A DNA stretch of 64,000 bases from SMYC01 sp965197495 (lineage in GTDB: Bacteria > Acidobacteriota > Vicinamibacteria > Marinacidobacterales > SMYC01): NCBI GenBank assembly GCA_965197495.1, contig OZ240210.1:248001-312000 (forward strand), in the 5' to 3' direction. The notes beneath the pieces were generated by a model. That model searched no databases. It had not been told where the DNA came from and was given only the letters and a program-made list of their open reading frames with translations. Positions 44,175 through 53,371 of the stretch are shown here, in pieces. The position numbers and the translations under genes are program-made. The stretch's first letter is position 1; every line of letters begins with the position of its first letter.

Positions 44175-45790
44175 GTTTAGAACTTGAGACTCAAATGCCG
44201 ACTCCGGAATGGGTCGATTCGGGCGCAACACCGGTTGATGGATTGGACCTGCTCGGACTGCGGTTTCCCGTTCAGATCCTCGGCAACGCCTTGTTGGATG
44301 GTGTTACGACAATCACGCCTTCCGTCCGCTACCTCTCAATCCTGTGCTGGAACATCCAAGTGTACGGGAACGCGCGGCGACCCGACTCATGGGACGATTT
44401 CACCAATTTCACCGCTCGGGTGGAGGCGGCGGTCGCCGTGGCAAACATGCTCGTCGATAATGCCGTCGTGGGGATTATCGGCGCGACCAAAGCGATACAG
44501 CTGGCCGGGCAGGAAAACGATTCCATTCCGTTGGAAAGACTAGTATCTCAACTTGCTACCAGAATCTACGCTAACCCATCCGAACAGCTCGGGCTGACAT
44601 TGAGCCGAGGGAACTCGTTCCCCGCGCTTTCCCATGAACGTGGTCTCGTTCTCGCGGAAACCTTCGGGCGGAATGCCAAGTCGACACGTCTAGGAGATCG
44701 GTTATCAAGCGAGATTGCTCTGGACTTTGCTGCGCGAAGCGAATTGAAGGAATTTGGTGAAGTCGTAGCATTTAACAGAATCCCCGACAAGGAAAGAACC
44801 GTTCTGATCAAAGCTATTCTTCCGCCGGAGCCACGACCCGAGGAAAGACCACGATTTCAGACATACACCTGCTTGCTAGCACTAGCAGATCAGTTGGGAA
44901 GAATTCCCAAGGAGGCAGATCTGTTTCGCGAGGCGGAGGCGCCGGAAAGCACGCTTCCTGAGGAGCTTGACAGCATCCTAGATGGTTGGCTCCGATACCG
45001 GGTCCGCGATGTCATAGCCTATGTTCACGAGGTGGTACTCCGCGAGATTGTTGACTCTCTGAAACGGGAGTCTACAGGGCTTTCTGGGGCGGTCAAGGCG
45101 TCGCAGGTAATCCAGCACCTAATGGCCGCTCGAAACGATCAGACTGAAGCGCTGAAAGACCTTTTCTTGGCCGAATCGGGAGAGGCCATCCAAACATTGT
45201 CGTTCGAAGGGCTGAATCAACGATGCATTGACAACCTGGGACGGCCCGTCAGTCGACGAGGGCTGCGAAGAGGGGATGGAAGACTGCGGGAGTCAGCGAT
45301 CATCGACGTTGCGGCAAGCGCAGGGGCCGGTGCACTGGTGTTGATTCCCGTGTCGTGGTGTGTGGCTATATGGCGTTCCGAGCCGTGGGAAGAGCATTCA
45401 GACCATTCTTTCGAAGATGGTGCGGGGAGCTGGTCGCGGATGGGCTTGTTTGAAGTCATTAGACCTGCGGTTCGGCGGTACATCAAGGAAGCGTGGTCGC
45501 TTGAGGACGTTACTGCAGATTTGTCGTATCTGACCGCAGAACAGCACCTGGACATCGCATGGAGCCGGATGGCTACAGACTCTTCTCGTGATGTTGCTGT
45601 CTTTCTTTCAGATGGTGATAAGTGGCACGATCGGGGAAGGCAGTTCAGCCCTGGACGAACGGCGTCCCGGATCTCGCAAGCCACAAGTTGGCTTTGTCAA
45701 CTCGGCCTCCTCGATGAGGGCATTACGTCTGCCGGGCAAGACGTTCTTGATCGCTGTCTGCGAACTATCCGGTCCTGGGAGGGGTCGTGA
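44171..45790 (+). CDS. Unknown 539-aa protein, partner of PLD-fold protein
   Basis: No catalytic motif is recognised. The N-terminus has LDGVTTITPSVRYLSILCWN and TARVEAAVAVANMLVDNAVV, an arrangement loosely like DUF6361-type proteins that accompany nucleases. A helical middle (DQLGRIPKEADLF to GWLRYRVRDVIAYVHEVVLR) and a winged-helix-like C-terminus (SRISQATSWLCQLGLLDEGI) follow. GTG 44171 overlaps the upstream frame (GTGA) and its TGA overlaps the next GTG. It is presumably a sensor or DNA-binding subunit. Confidence 0.6.
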   Translation: MSLELETQMPTPEWVDSGATPVDGLDLLGLRFPVQILGNALLDGVTTITPSVRYLSILCWNIQVYGNARRPDSWDDFTNFTARVEAAVAVANMLVDNAVVGIIGATKAIQLAGQENDSIPLERLVSQLATRIYANPSEQLGLTLSRGNSFPALSHERGLVLAETFGRNAKSTRLGDRLSSEIALDFAARSELKEFGEVVAFNRIPDKERTVLIKAILPPEPRPEERPRFQTYTCLLALADQLGRIPKEADLFREAEAPESTLPEELDSILDGWLRYRVRDVIAYVHEVVLREIVDSLKRESTGLSGAVKASQVIQHLMAARNDQTEALKDLFLAESGEAIQTLSFEGLNQRCIDNLGRPVSRRGLRRGDGRLRESAIIDVAASAGAGALVLIPVSWCVAIWRSEPWEEHSDHSFEDGAGSWSRMGLFEVIRPAVRRYIKEAWSLEDVTADLSYLTAEQHLDIAWSRMATDSSRDVAVFLSDGDKWHDRGRQFSPGRTASRISQATSWLCQLGLLDEGITSAGQDVLDRCLRTIRSWEGS

Positions 45791-48330
45791 ATCCGCGGGA
45801 GTTCTGCAACATTCCCGGATACTCGTCCGCTTTGTTTCTTACGTACGACTTCGATCCGATCTTCTTTGAGCGCGTAGTACTTCGGGAACTGTGGGGCTGC
45901 GGAACGGGCGACATTGTCGTCATTGCCGATCCGTCAAGAATTGACACATCGCTGCCCCGATGGAGCCACGGACTCGTACACCTCGGACGGCGCTACCAAC
46001 TGGTTTCTGCAGCAGTGGCTGGGGCGTTTCATCCGAAGATCATCATACGGGCAGGACGAGAGGGTGTCATCGCGTGGGTGGGAAGCGGCAACGTGACTTT
46101 CGGCGGTTGGGGTGGCAACAGAGAGATGGGTACCGCTTGGGCACTAGACAAACGCGACGGCGGCTGGATTCGATCTCTGATCGAACAGATAGAGGCTTGG
46201 TGTCCCGGCGGTGCAACGCATAATGTTCCCCAGCGCATCCGGGGTCTACCTGCTGTCGAGTCGCTGGTTGCGTCGGAGGGGACTCTCACGAACCCCGTAC
46301 TTTTCAGCAAAGCTGGCCACCCGCTCAGTTCTCAACTCGCCCAACGATGGAACGGTCGCCGATTCCAGGAAGCGAGAGTCTTGACCGGATCTACCGATCG
46401 AGATGGGGCGTTTCTTGAATGGTTACATAACGTTTTCGGAGTAGAGCGTGCGATTGTCGCCGTCGATCCGAGAAGTGCCTCATTTGATCCGGTGCTCATC
46501 AAGAAGATTCCTATTGACGTTCAAATCCTGAAAGCCGACTCCGACAGACCGCTGCACGCCAAACTTTGCTGGTTATCCGGTCTGAACGGAGATGCAGCGC
46601 TTATGGGTTCCGCGAACTGTTCGCGTAGCGCCTGGCTACGAGATCCAGCGGACGGCGGAAATATAGAGGCCGTCAGTGTCTATGACCAGATACCTCGGGA
46701 ACTAGTCGAGGAAGTGGCCGGAGTCTTCGAGGACGCTGAGCCCTATGCGCTACTAACTCCCACGGAAAAGGAAGAGGTCGAGCCATCGGGCGATGGGCTC
46801 CGTTTCAGACTGAGCGAGATCAATTGGGATCCGCGCAATTCTGAACTGATGATTCGCTTCATTGATGAGCTTCCCACCGGAACCCTTGTCACAGTCGACC
46901 TAGAGGGGAAGATTGCAGAGTGTCAGCATGCACCAGCTGATCTGTCGACCTGGGTGGCGGTTGTTACCCTAGAGGAAACCGCTCGAACGCGATTTGCGGT
47001 CGTGACGATCGTTTCCGCAGACGGTAGTGAGAAGAAGACTCGGATGCACTGGGTCAACAACCATGCCGAATTGATCCATGCGGCACACGGTCGCCAGATT
47101 GAAAACGTGCTCGACGGAATGCGGCGCAGTCCTTTGCCAGCAGAACAGCGCCGGATTCTGCGGGAGTTGCACCAAATCGGGACTGTCCTTCTGACTGATC
47201 TCCAAGCATTTCCGGATCCTCGCAGGACGCCTGTTGCACGTTGCGAGAAAGACCGCGCCGAAGGTGCTGAGGAAGTTCCTCCGGTGGATCCGGAAACCCT
47301 GGTTCGTTCCCTTGCGGAGGAGACTGCAAGGTATTCCTGTGATCTCGGAGGTCGATCCATGAGATTCTCTCTATACGGTGTCATGCGTGCACTGTTTCCA
47401 GAGAAAACTCAAGAGATTCGCAATGACGTAGTAATTGACGACGAGTCGGCCCCGATCACCCAGCGGCCTCCTCAGCGTGAGGAGAAGGAGGAGAAGAAGA
47501 AGATTTCCGAGCAGATCCAGAAGCGTCTCAGCCGCCAGACGGAACAGTGGCTCGACAATTTCAGGGACCCGGTATTTGCTGAACGCTGTTCCGCACGCCA
47601 ATTCGTGCAGGCTGCAGCTTATCCACTGGTGGTCGGAATTTTGGGGACGCAGTACGGTTGGGTGTCCGGGAACGATGCCGTGTCGTGGGCGCGCCACGTC
47701 TTCGACACGCTTTTTCAGATAGCCTCGCCAGGATCTGCCAAATTCCGTGGAATACTGAATAGCATTCGTAATCGACTGCGGAGTGAGGGGAAGGAGAAGA
47801 TTTTTCTGGAAGCCGTTGGAGACGGGATGCTCTGGCTCGCATTCCTCAAAAGCCTTTCGATTCAGGCAGGGTCAGGAGAGAGGGCCGCTTTCGAGAGGGC
47901 ACTTGCCCTAAGAGACGTTTTCAATGACAGTGTTTTGCGCAGTTCCACGGACAACGATCGAATTACTAAGCTTATCGGACTGATAGGAGAGGACGCCAAG
48001 GCATCCCTCTTGAAGGAAGCTTTCCGGGTTACCGATGCTCTGCGTCAGCTGGAAGAAGATCTGGAGTCAGAATGGGAGAAGCTGATTCACTCCCAGCAGG
48101 AGGCCAAACTGGTACACGAACCAGATGACTTCCTGTGGAAACCTTCGATCGGATGGGCCGTTGCGGAAGAGAAAAGCACAGGGGATAAGTTTAACGTGTA
48201 CCTTCGACTAAGAGCAAGTATTGTAAAGGTCAAGGCTGCCGGGTTCTATGTCAACGTCACAAGGGAGGAGGCATACCGAAGCCGTTTGAAAGCGCTGGTT
48301 GCCCATGACTACGGACCAGTTGGAGAGTGA
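45787..48330 (+). CDS. PLD-superfamily (HKD-type) protein, 847 aa
   Basis: Two PLD half-sites are visible: FHPKIIIRAG with WVGSGNVTFGG at about residues 80-105, and PLHAKLCWLSG with LMGSANCSRSAW at about 258-280. H-x-K and the following GSxN match, consistent with a nuclease. A beta-rich linker, a Lys/Glu coiled coil (EEKEEKKKISEQIQKRLSRQ near 570) and a helical C-terminal domain follow. No helicase motif is present. Four-base overlap with the 539-aa gene indicates a two-protein module, probably anti-phage or anti-plasmid. Confidence 0.72.
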   Translation: MNPREFCNIPGYSSALFLTYDFDPIFFERVVLRELWGCGTGDIVVIADPSRIDTSLPRWSHGLVHLGRRYQLVSAAVAGAFHPKIIIRAGREGVIAWVGSGNVTFGGWGGNREMGTAWALDKRDGGWIRSLIEQIEAWCPGGATHNVPQRIRGLPAVESLVASEGTLTNPVLFSKAGHPLSSQLAQRWNGRRFQEARVLTGSTDRDGAFLEWLHNVFGVERAIVAVDPRSASFDPVLIKKIPIDVQILKADSDRPLHAKLCWLSGLNGDAALMGSANCSRSAWLRDPADGGNIEAVSVYDQIPRELVEEVAGVFEDAEPYALLTPTEKEEVEPSGDGLRFRLSEINWDPRNSELMIRFIDELPTGTLVTVDLEGKIAECQHAPADLSTWVAVVTLEETARTRFAVVTIVSADGSEKKTRMHWVNNHAELIHAAHGRQIENVLDGMRRSPLPAEQRRILRELHQIGTVLLTDLQAFPDPRRTPVARCEKDRAEGAEEVPPVDPETLVRSLAEETARYSCDLGGRSMRFSLYGVMRALFPEKTQEIRNDVVIDDESAPITQRPPQREEKEEKKKISEQIQKRLSRQTEQWLDNFRDPVFAERCSARQFVQAAAYPLVVGILGTQYGWVSGNDAVSWARHVFDTLFQIASPGSAKFRGILNSIRNRLRSEGKEKIFLEAVGDGMLWLAFLKSLSIQAGSGERAAFERALALRDVFNDSVLRSSTDNDRITKLIGLIGEDAKASLLKEAFRVTDALRQLEEDLESEWEKLIHSQQEAKLVHEPDDFLWKPSIGWAVAEEKSTGDKFNVYLRLRASIVKVKAAGFYVNVTREEAYRSRLKALVAHDYGPVGE

Positions 48331-48654
48331 GTGATGAAAAATCGATAGAGCCTTGTGGTGTCTGCTCTCTCTGCTACATGAACTGCATGAATAGGTGATT
48401 TCGCTAGCACTAGTCCCCTGTATCAGAAAACACTAGACAAAGCATAGCTTGCCGAAACCCTTCTAAGTGCATGACTATTATGAATCTTATGGGCTGGCGA
48501 AAAGCCTAATTTTGTATAGTAATCAAAGATCCATGGGACTAGTCGTGGCCGCACATATGGGATCTGTCCCGATTCCCGTGGAAATAAGAATGGCGTAACC
48601 TCCGGTTAAGAAAAACCAAACCACGCCTGTAAAGGCGAGGAGGAGGATTACGCC
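48331..48654. other. AT-rich non-coding interval
   Basis: The interval is notably AT-rich and carries no ORF of substance. The last 100 bp are the 5' flank of the IS256 fragment, with GAGGAGGAGG just before its ATG and a GGGATCTGTCCC motif near 48558 that may be its end. Confidence 0.5.
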
Positions 48655-49212
48655 ATGAAGAAGCCTACCACCATATCGAAGGAGTCTGTAAGCGAGTACC
48701 GGGAGTTCGTCCAACTTCGGCTGCGTAAGCGGGTACTGGAGGCGATCGAGGTTGTGCTCGAGGAAGAAGTCGACCAAGCGCTGGGGTGTCGTAGCTACGA
48801 GCGTGCGGAAGACCGCCGTGGGTATCGCAACGGAGCCGAAACCCGTCGCGTGACGACGTCGGTGGGAACTCGCGAGCTCCGGGTGCCACGAGCCCGCGTG
48901 CGAGACGAGGAAACGGGAGAAACGACAGAGTTCAGGAGCGAGCTGTTGCCCCGGTATGCACGCCGGACTCGTGAGGTCGACGAGGCGATCTTGGGGACGT
49001 ACTTGTCGGGCGCGAATAGCCGCCGGATCCGCAAAGCGCTGAAACCACTGCTCGGTGAGGAGCACCTATCGAAGAGCGCGGTGTCTCGCGTGGTTAGTCG
49101 GCTGAAGGAGTGCTTCGAAGAATGGCAGAACCGTGCTCTCAGCGAGGAGGTCTATGCGATCGTTTACCTGGACGGCTTCCACCTGAAAGTGCGGATGGCG
49201 AAGCGTGTGATC
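48655..49212 (+). pseudogene. IS256-family transposase, N-terminal half
   Basis: VLEEEVDQALGCRSYERAED, RRGYRNGAETRRVTTSVGTR and LGEEHLSKSAVSRVVSRL end in YLDGFHLKVRMAKRV, where the first catalytic Asp lies. After about 186 codons the frame enters unrelated sequence; family members have about 400. 49213-49319 holds nothing else. Confidence 0.85.
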
Positions 49213-49319
49213 GGCCCTGGCGGGAATCTTAACCGGCAAGCGCGGTCAGGTCTAGAAAGTCACACCGACCACGCTTCTCTGAACCAACGGGCGTGCACGG
49301 CGGTCAAAGCACCGTGGTC

Positions 49320-50078
49320 TTATAACCCAAGGTCTTTAAGCTGCCCGAGCCCTACTGCTTCCAGATTGATCCCCGCTTTTTCGAGGGGCTCAGGCCGGTC
49401 CATTTTGTACAGTTCCCATAGAGCGTTTATGACACGACCAGTGTGGATCACTACAATTCGCATTCGTCCGGTCAAATCTTGCGTTTCCCGGCCTCCCCCG
49501 CGCGCATCACGTGCTAGCAGCGAGATGCCGTCAAAGACAGCAAGCAAGTTTGCGGCACCTTGGTGACCTAGGGCACCTAGTTTTGGTAGCGCGGCTTCAA
49601 GAACCTTGGTGTTCGTGTCCATCGTCACAAGTTCACTTACCTGCACCGCCTCCGGCTCCTGGAGTAATCGCACCAGCATGACCAGTCTTCTGTGTAGATC
49701 TGCGCTGAGAAGCTCGGCAACTGACTGTTCTTCGAGGCGACGTTCGCGGTCCTGAAGGTCACGAGCGTTTCTCATCGTGGATCTGGCCGCCCACCGCGCC
49801 GCAAAGATTGCCGCCCCCGCCGCTATCAAAGCCGCGAACAGCGTCGCCATGATGTTCCATATCGTCTCGCTATCTGGTGCTGTAGGCCACCAACCGCCCA
49901 GAGCCAGGAAGGCGGCTGAGACTACGGCAGCATCCGCTTCACTGGCCACGACAAGCCAGCGGCTTGCCAGAGCGATGACCAGACCGAGATAGCGCATGAT
50001 CGCACTGGCGGATTCGCTGGCAATCAGCCAATCGCAAAGCTCGGCGCTCATGCTTTCTTCCAAGAATCCCTCATCCAT
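49320..50078 (-). CDS. Membrane protein with cytoplasmic coiled coil
   Basis: The 252-aa protein has three hydrophobic segments at about residues 27-45, 50-65 and 72-98 (IWNIMATLFAALIAAGAAIF). A coiled coil (RNARDLQDRERRLEEQSVAEL) and a helical domain of about 120 residues follow. No family is recognised. The family A composite repeat starts 22 bp upstream of its start codon. It could be a small defence or signalling protein, but nothing in the sequence proves it. Confidence 0.5.
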   Translation of the reverse strand: MDEGFLEESMSAELCDWLIASESASAIMRYLGLVIALASRWLVVASEADAAVVSAAFLALGGWWPTAPDSETIWNIMATLFAALIAAGAAIFAARWAARSTMRNARDLQDRERRLEEQSVAELLSADLHRRLVMLVRLLQEPEAVQVSELVTMDTNTKVLEAALPKLGALGHQGAANLLAVFDGISLLARDARGGGRETQDLTGRMRIVVIHTGRVINALWELYKMDRPEPLEKAGINLEAVGLGQLKDLGL

Positions 50079-50100
50079 TTGCTAGCCTCGGGGGATGTCC

Positions 50101-50420
50101 CCGTCCTGTGCCAAAACTCGGCCCTCTTGAAATAGCCGATAAATCAGCAGCTTAGCGTCTGTGTTTTGCGACGGTGCCAAGGGCTGTGGGCTTTACAATC
50201 GTCTGGCCCGAGGGTGTTATCTTCGGATCCATCATGACGTACCATGTGCAAATCCTACTGTTGGTCAGGCAGCCGTTGTTCGATCGGGCAGCCCTGCTGC
50301 TCACACAGACCTCATGGGTGCTTCCGCCATTAAAGTGTTGGTAAAATGACGCTAAGACTTTACGGTGCATTGAATTACAGCCATGGTCTTTCAAAAGGGC
50401 CGAGTTTTGGCACAGGACGG
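50101..50420. repeat. 320-bp composite repeat with family A ends
   Basis: The element is bounded by CCGTCCTGTGCCAAAACTCG (50101) and its inverse CGAGTTTTGGCACAGGACGG (to 50420). The left interior matches 33436-33600 inverted. The right interior is the first 68 bp of a family B repeat (50318-50385). It has split the metalloprotease gene. Confidence 0.7.
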
Positions 50421-50592
50421 CGTCGAATTTGTCGATCTCCCAATAGAGCTTGCCGGTCTCGTCATCCCAATAGATGTCGAAGAATCCCTCCAGCCGTTCC
50501 ATCCCCGCGGTTTTCTCCGCGATCGACGGTGTGCCCTCTTGGGCGTTCGTTGCACAGGCGACGAGTAGGATCAACCATCTTGCTACTTTCAT
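50421..50592 (-). pseudogene. DUF5117/5118-type zinc metalloprotease, N-terminal stub
   Basis: The signal peptide MKVARWLILLVACATNAQ and then SIAEKTAGMERLEGFFDIYW and DDETGKLYWEIDKFD match the beginning of large secreted metalloproteases common in Acidobacteriota/Gemmatimonadota. GGAGG upstream confirms the start. It is cut after 57 codons by the composite repeat. Confidence 0.65.
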
Positions 50593-50625
50593 GGACCTTA
50601 CCTCCGGAGCGCTGAACCTATCGCA

Positions 50626-51564
50626 TTAGCGTGACTTCTTCAAAAAGCTGAGAAACTCCGAGCTGCTGCTGAGCAGAAGCGTTACGTCTTTGTCAAGGCT
50701 CGATCGATAAGTCTCAAGCGTCTTCAAGAACTGATAGAAGTCAGCATCCTTGCTATAGGCCCGGGCGTAGATGCCAGTGGCTTCAGCATCGGCATTGCCG
50801 CGGGTCTCTTCGGCCGTCCGGAACGCTTCCGACTCGATCCGCTGCAGGTCCCGGTCTTTCTGGCCGCGGATCTCCGCGGAACGTCCCAGTCCTTCGGAGC
50901 GGCTGCGCTCGGCGATGCGTTTGCGCTCGGAGATCATGCGCTGGTACACGGACTCGCGCACTTCCTCCGTATAGTTGATCCGCTTGAACTGCACGTCGAC
51001 GAGATCGATGCCGAGGGTCGCCACGGCCACCGAGGAGCGCTCTAGAACGCTTCGCGTGATTTCGTCGCGGCCACTCTGAATCTGCGTTGGAACTTCCTGC
51101 TCCAGCATGCCGATGAGCACTTCGGTCACCTCGAACTCGCGATCGGTCGCGCGAACGATCTCGATGAGGTCGAAGCTCGCGACGGCGTTGCGCGTTTCGC
51201 CGTCGATGATGTCGTCGATCCGGCTTTGTGCTTGCTGTTCATTCCTGAGCGACACGAAGAACTGTAGCGGGTCCGAGATACGCCATCGGGCATAGGTGTC
51301 GACCCAGATGAACTTCTTGTCCTTGGTCGGGATCTGATTGGCGTCGCCGTCCCACGGGAGCCAGCGTTTATCGAAGCGGTGCACTTCTTGGAACGGCCAT
51401 GGAAGCTTGATGTGAAGCCCCGCCTTTTGAACCGCGCCGCCGACCGGTTCCCCGAATTGCGTGATGATCGCTTGCTCGGTCTCGTTCAACGTGTAGAGGC
51501 TGGTGGCGAAAAAGGCCCCCGCGACGATCAGTAGTCCGGTGAAGAGCGTGCGGCTCGCGTTCAT
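50626..51564 (-). CDS. hflC: HflC, modulator of FtsH protease
   Basis: The 312-aa SPFH/band-7 protein is anchored by an N-terminal helix (LFTGLLIVAGAFFATSLYTL). It shows the HflC features TEQAIITQFGEPVGG, FDKRWLPWDGDANQIPTKDKK, RIDDIIDGETRNAV and QRMISERKRIAERSRSEG. With HflK it forms the membrane ring that controls FtsH proteolysis. ATG 51564 overlaps the hflK stop (ATGA). Confidence 0.93.
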   Translation of the reverse strand: MNASRTLFTGLLIVAGAFFATSLYTLNETEQAIITQFGEPVGGAVQKAGLHIKLPWPFQEVHRFDKRWLPWDGDANQIPTKDKKFIWVDTYARWRISDPLQFFVSLRNEQQAQSRIDDIIDGETRNAVASFDLIEIVRATDREFEVTEVLIGMLEQEVPTQIQSGRDEITRSVLERSSVAVATLGIDLVDVQFKRINYTEEVRESVYQRMISERKRIAERSRSEGLGRSAEIRGQKDRDLQRIESEAFRTAEETRGNADAEATGIYARAYSKDADFYQFLKTLETYRSSLDKDVTLLLSSSSEFLSFLKKSR

Positions 51565-52565
51565 TGCTGTCCTCCTTGGGTTAGATTCATCAACGGGAGA
51601 ACCGAGGCACCTTCTTCGTCGACGATCACTTTCTTTCCGACACGGGGCAGTACCTCGTTGAGCATCTCCAGATACATGCGGGTACGGGTGACGCGCGGTG
51701 CTTTGCGGTACTCGTCGTAGATGGCTTCGAAGCGGGTGGCTTCACCTTCGGCGCGGTTCACGCGGGCAGTCGCATAGCCTTCCGCTTCCTGGATCAGCTG
51801 ACGCGCTTCGCCTTCGGCTTTCGGGATCGCTTGGTTGAACTCGGTGCGCGCTTCGTTGATGAGCTGCTCGCGCTCCTGGATAGCTTCGTTGACCTCGTTG
51901 AACGAGGGCTTCACGGCGTCAGGTGGGTTCACGTCCTGGAGAACGAGCTGCTGGACATCGATACCGATCTCGTAGGTGTCGCTGAGCTGCTGCAGGATTT
52001 CGTGGCCCCGGGCGGCAATGCTGGCACGGCCGGTCGTAATGACTTCGTCCACGCTGTGGTCGCCCACGACTTGGCGCATCGCCGCTTCGGTCATGTCGCG
52101 AAAGCTCGACTCGGGCGAGCGCACATTGAACAGAAACGCGCGCGGGTCCTTGATCCTGTACTGCACGATCCACTCGACGACGGCAACGTTCAAATCGCCC
52201 GTGAGCATCAAAGATTCGTCCTCGAAGCCCCGGTCGATATATTGGGTCCGGACGCCGGCCTCGGCGGTACGGAAGCCGAACTCCTGCTTGAGCTGGCGCT
52301 GGACCGGCACCTTGATCACGGTGTCGACGAACGGGATGAGGAAGTGAAGCCCCGGTCCCGTATCCGACGAGTAAGCCCCGAATCGGAGCACGACGCCCCT
52401 CTCATCCGGGTCGACTTGGTACACGGCGCTGAACATGGCGACCGCAAGAACGAGACCGACGATGATCGTGATCGCGTTTTTCGGTATGAACTTGGGTACG
52501 TTGATCTGCGGCATTCGGGACGCGTCGAAATCGAACGGGCCCTTACCACTACCTCCAAAAGACAT
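51561..52565 (-). CDS. hflK: HflK, modulator of FtsH protease
   Basis: The 334-aa partner has a short soluble N-terminus, a membrane helix (AITIIVGLVLAVAMFSAVYQ), then VDPDERGVVLRFGAYSSDTGPGLHF and the band-7 region with MLTGDLNVAVVEWIVQYRIKDP. A long helix region, AIPKAEGEARQLIQEAEGYA, follows. It heads an hflK-hflC operon. The Gly-rich, Asn/Gln-poor start resembles enterobacterial HflK but is shorter. Confidence 0.93.
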   Translation of the reverse strand: MSFGGSGKGPFDFDASRMPQINVPKFIPKNAITIIVGLVLAVAMFSAVYQVDPDERGVVLRFGAYSSDTGPGLHFLIPFVDTVIKVPVQRQLKQEFGFRTAEAGVRTQYIDRGFEDESLMLTGDLNVAVVEWIVQYRIKDPRAFLFNVRSPESSFRDMTEAAMRQVVGDHSVDEVITTGRASIAARGHEILQQLSDTYEIGIDVQQLVLQDVNPPDAVKPSFNEVNEAIQEREQLINEARTEFNQAIPKAEGEARQLIQEAEGYATARVNRAEGEATRFEAIYDEYRKAPRVTRTRMYLEMLNEVLPRVGKKVIVDEEGASVLPLMNLTQGGQQ

Positions 52566-52612
52566 GTGTGACCTCCTCGGAAGAGAGTATCGCTTACAAT
52601 CACGAGACGCTA

Positions 52613-52687
52613 ATGAGCTTCGGAGACGACTTCAAGGATGCCGACGACCCTCAGTGCCAGAATTGTGGTGCTTCCGCCATCAAGTGA
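52613..52687 (+). pseudogene. Start of a small CxxC protein cut by a family B end
   Basis: ATG 52613 gives MSFGDDFKDADDPQCQNCGA. GGTGCTTCCGCCATCAAGTG (52668-52687), the family B end, then supplies ASAIK and a stop. A TACAAT box lies upstream. It is divergent from hflK. Confidence 0.35.
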
Positions 52688-52722
52688 TGGGATGGACTCC
52701 TCCGCTGACATAGACGGCATCG

Positions 52723-53208
52723 ATGTGCCAAAGTCAACCCATGGAGCCGCGTGGACGAGCGCGGCGTCTGTATACGACGCGGCCGTTTTTCCACGGTTTC
52801 GGAAAGGAAGCTCTGCTTGAACCGAAAACTATCCTGGGCGTGCAAGTGACCAAGGCCTTGCCCGGAACCTTAGTCATCCTCTGCGAGGGCAGGAACAGGG
52901 GAGGTTTCTATATCTGCCGGTCCTGCGGTGCTCACATGACAGGACCGAAAGGCAGGCATCAATCACCCTCGGATTCCGAATGCAAGGGCACTCTGGAACA
53001 GTTCTCGCTCGGTCACGAACTGGTCACGGATGTGGTACGTCTGCAGTTTCCAGGATTGTGCAGCGAGTGGGACGCCTATTCCGTCGCACACGCCGTCCTG
53101 CTCGGCGCGGCAGAGACCTTGGATGTCCCGGATACGGACTTGAATGTGACAATTACCGGCGGCGACAATCCTGGCGAGTCAGCGATCGTGCTGGTATTGT
53201 CAAGCTGA
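52723..53208 (+). pseudogene. DUF1998 (DrmB-like) domain, C-terminal fragment
   Basis: GGFYICRSCGAHMTGPKGRH, ECKGTLEQFSLGHELVTDVV and the AVLLGAAETLDVPDTDLN region match DUF1998 domains that end DrmB and related helicase-associated defence proteins, including the four-Cys zinc site. The first 50 or so residues are not alignable and the junction is probably near 52830. With the PLD gene about 4.4 kb upstream it may be debris of a DISARM-like locus. Confidence 0.55.
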
Positions 53209-53297
53209 GGTCTCAAGCTCGGAGCGGGCCGCTAGATGATGGGGCTTGAGCGCACGGCGTTGCCAATATCTTGGGGTCGGATCGGCCCTGAATGCCT

Positions 53298-53346
53298 CAA
53301 CTTGACAGTACCTATATAACCGGTCGAATATAGGGTATTCCCATAT
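53298..53346 (+). promoter_or_regulatory. nadA promoter region: IS6-type end, -35 box, palindromic operator candidate
   Basis: CAACTTGACAGTACC (53298-53312) matches the IS6 end and supplies TTGACA (53302-53307). GAATAT (53326-53331) is a weak -10 with 18-bp spacing. ATATAGGGTATTCCCATAT (53328-53346) is a near-perfect palindrome overlapping the -10 and could be the operator of an NAD-synthesis repressor. 53209-53297 has no gene. Confidence 0.4.
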
Positions 53347-53371
53347 TGAGTATAAGATAAGGATGACAGCC

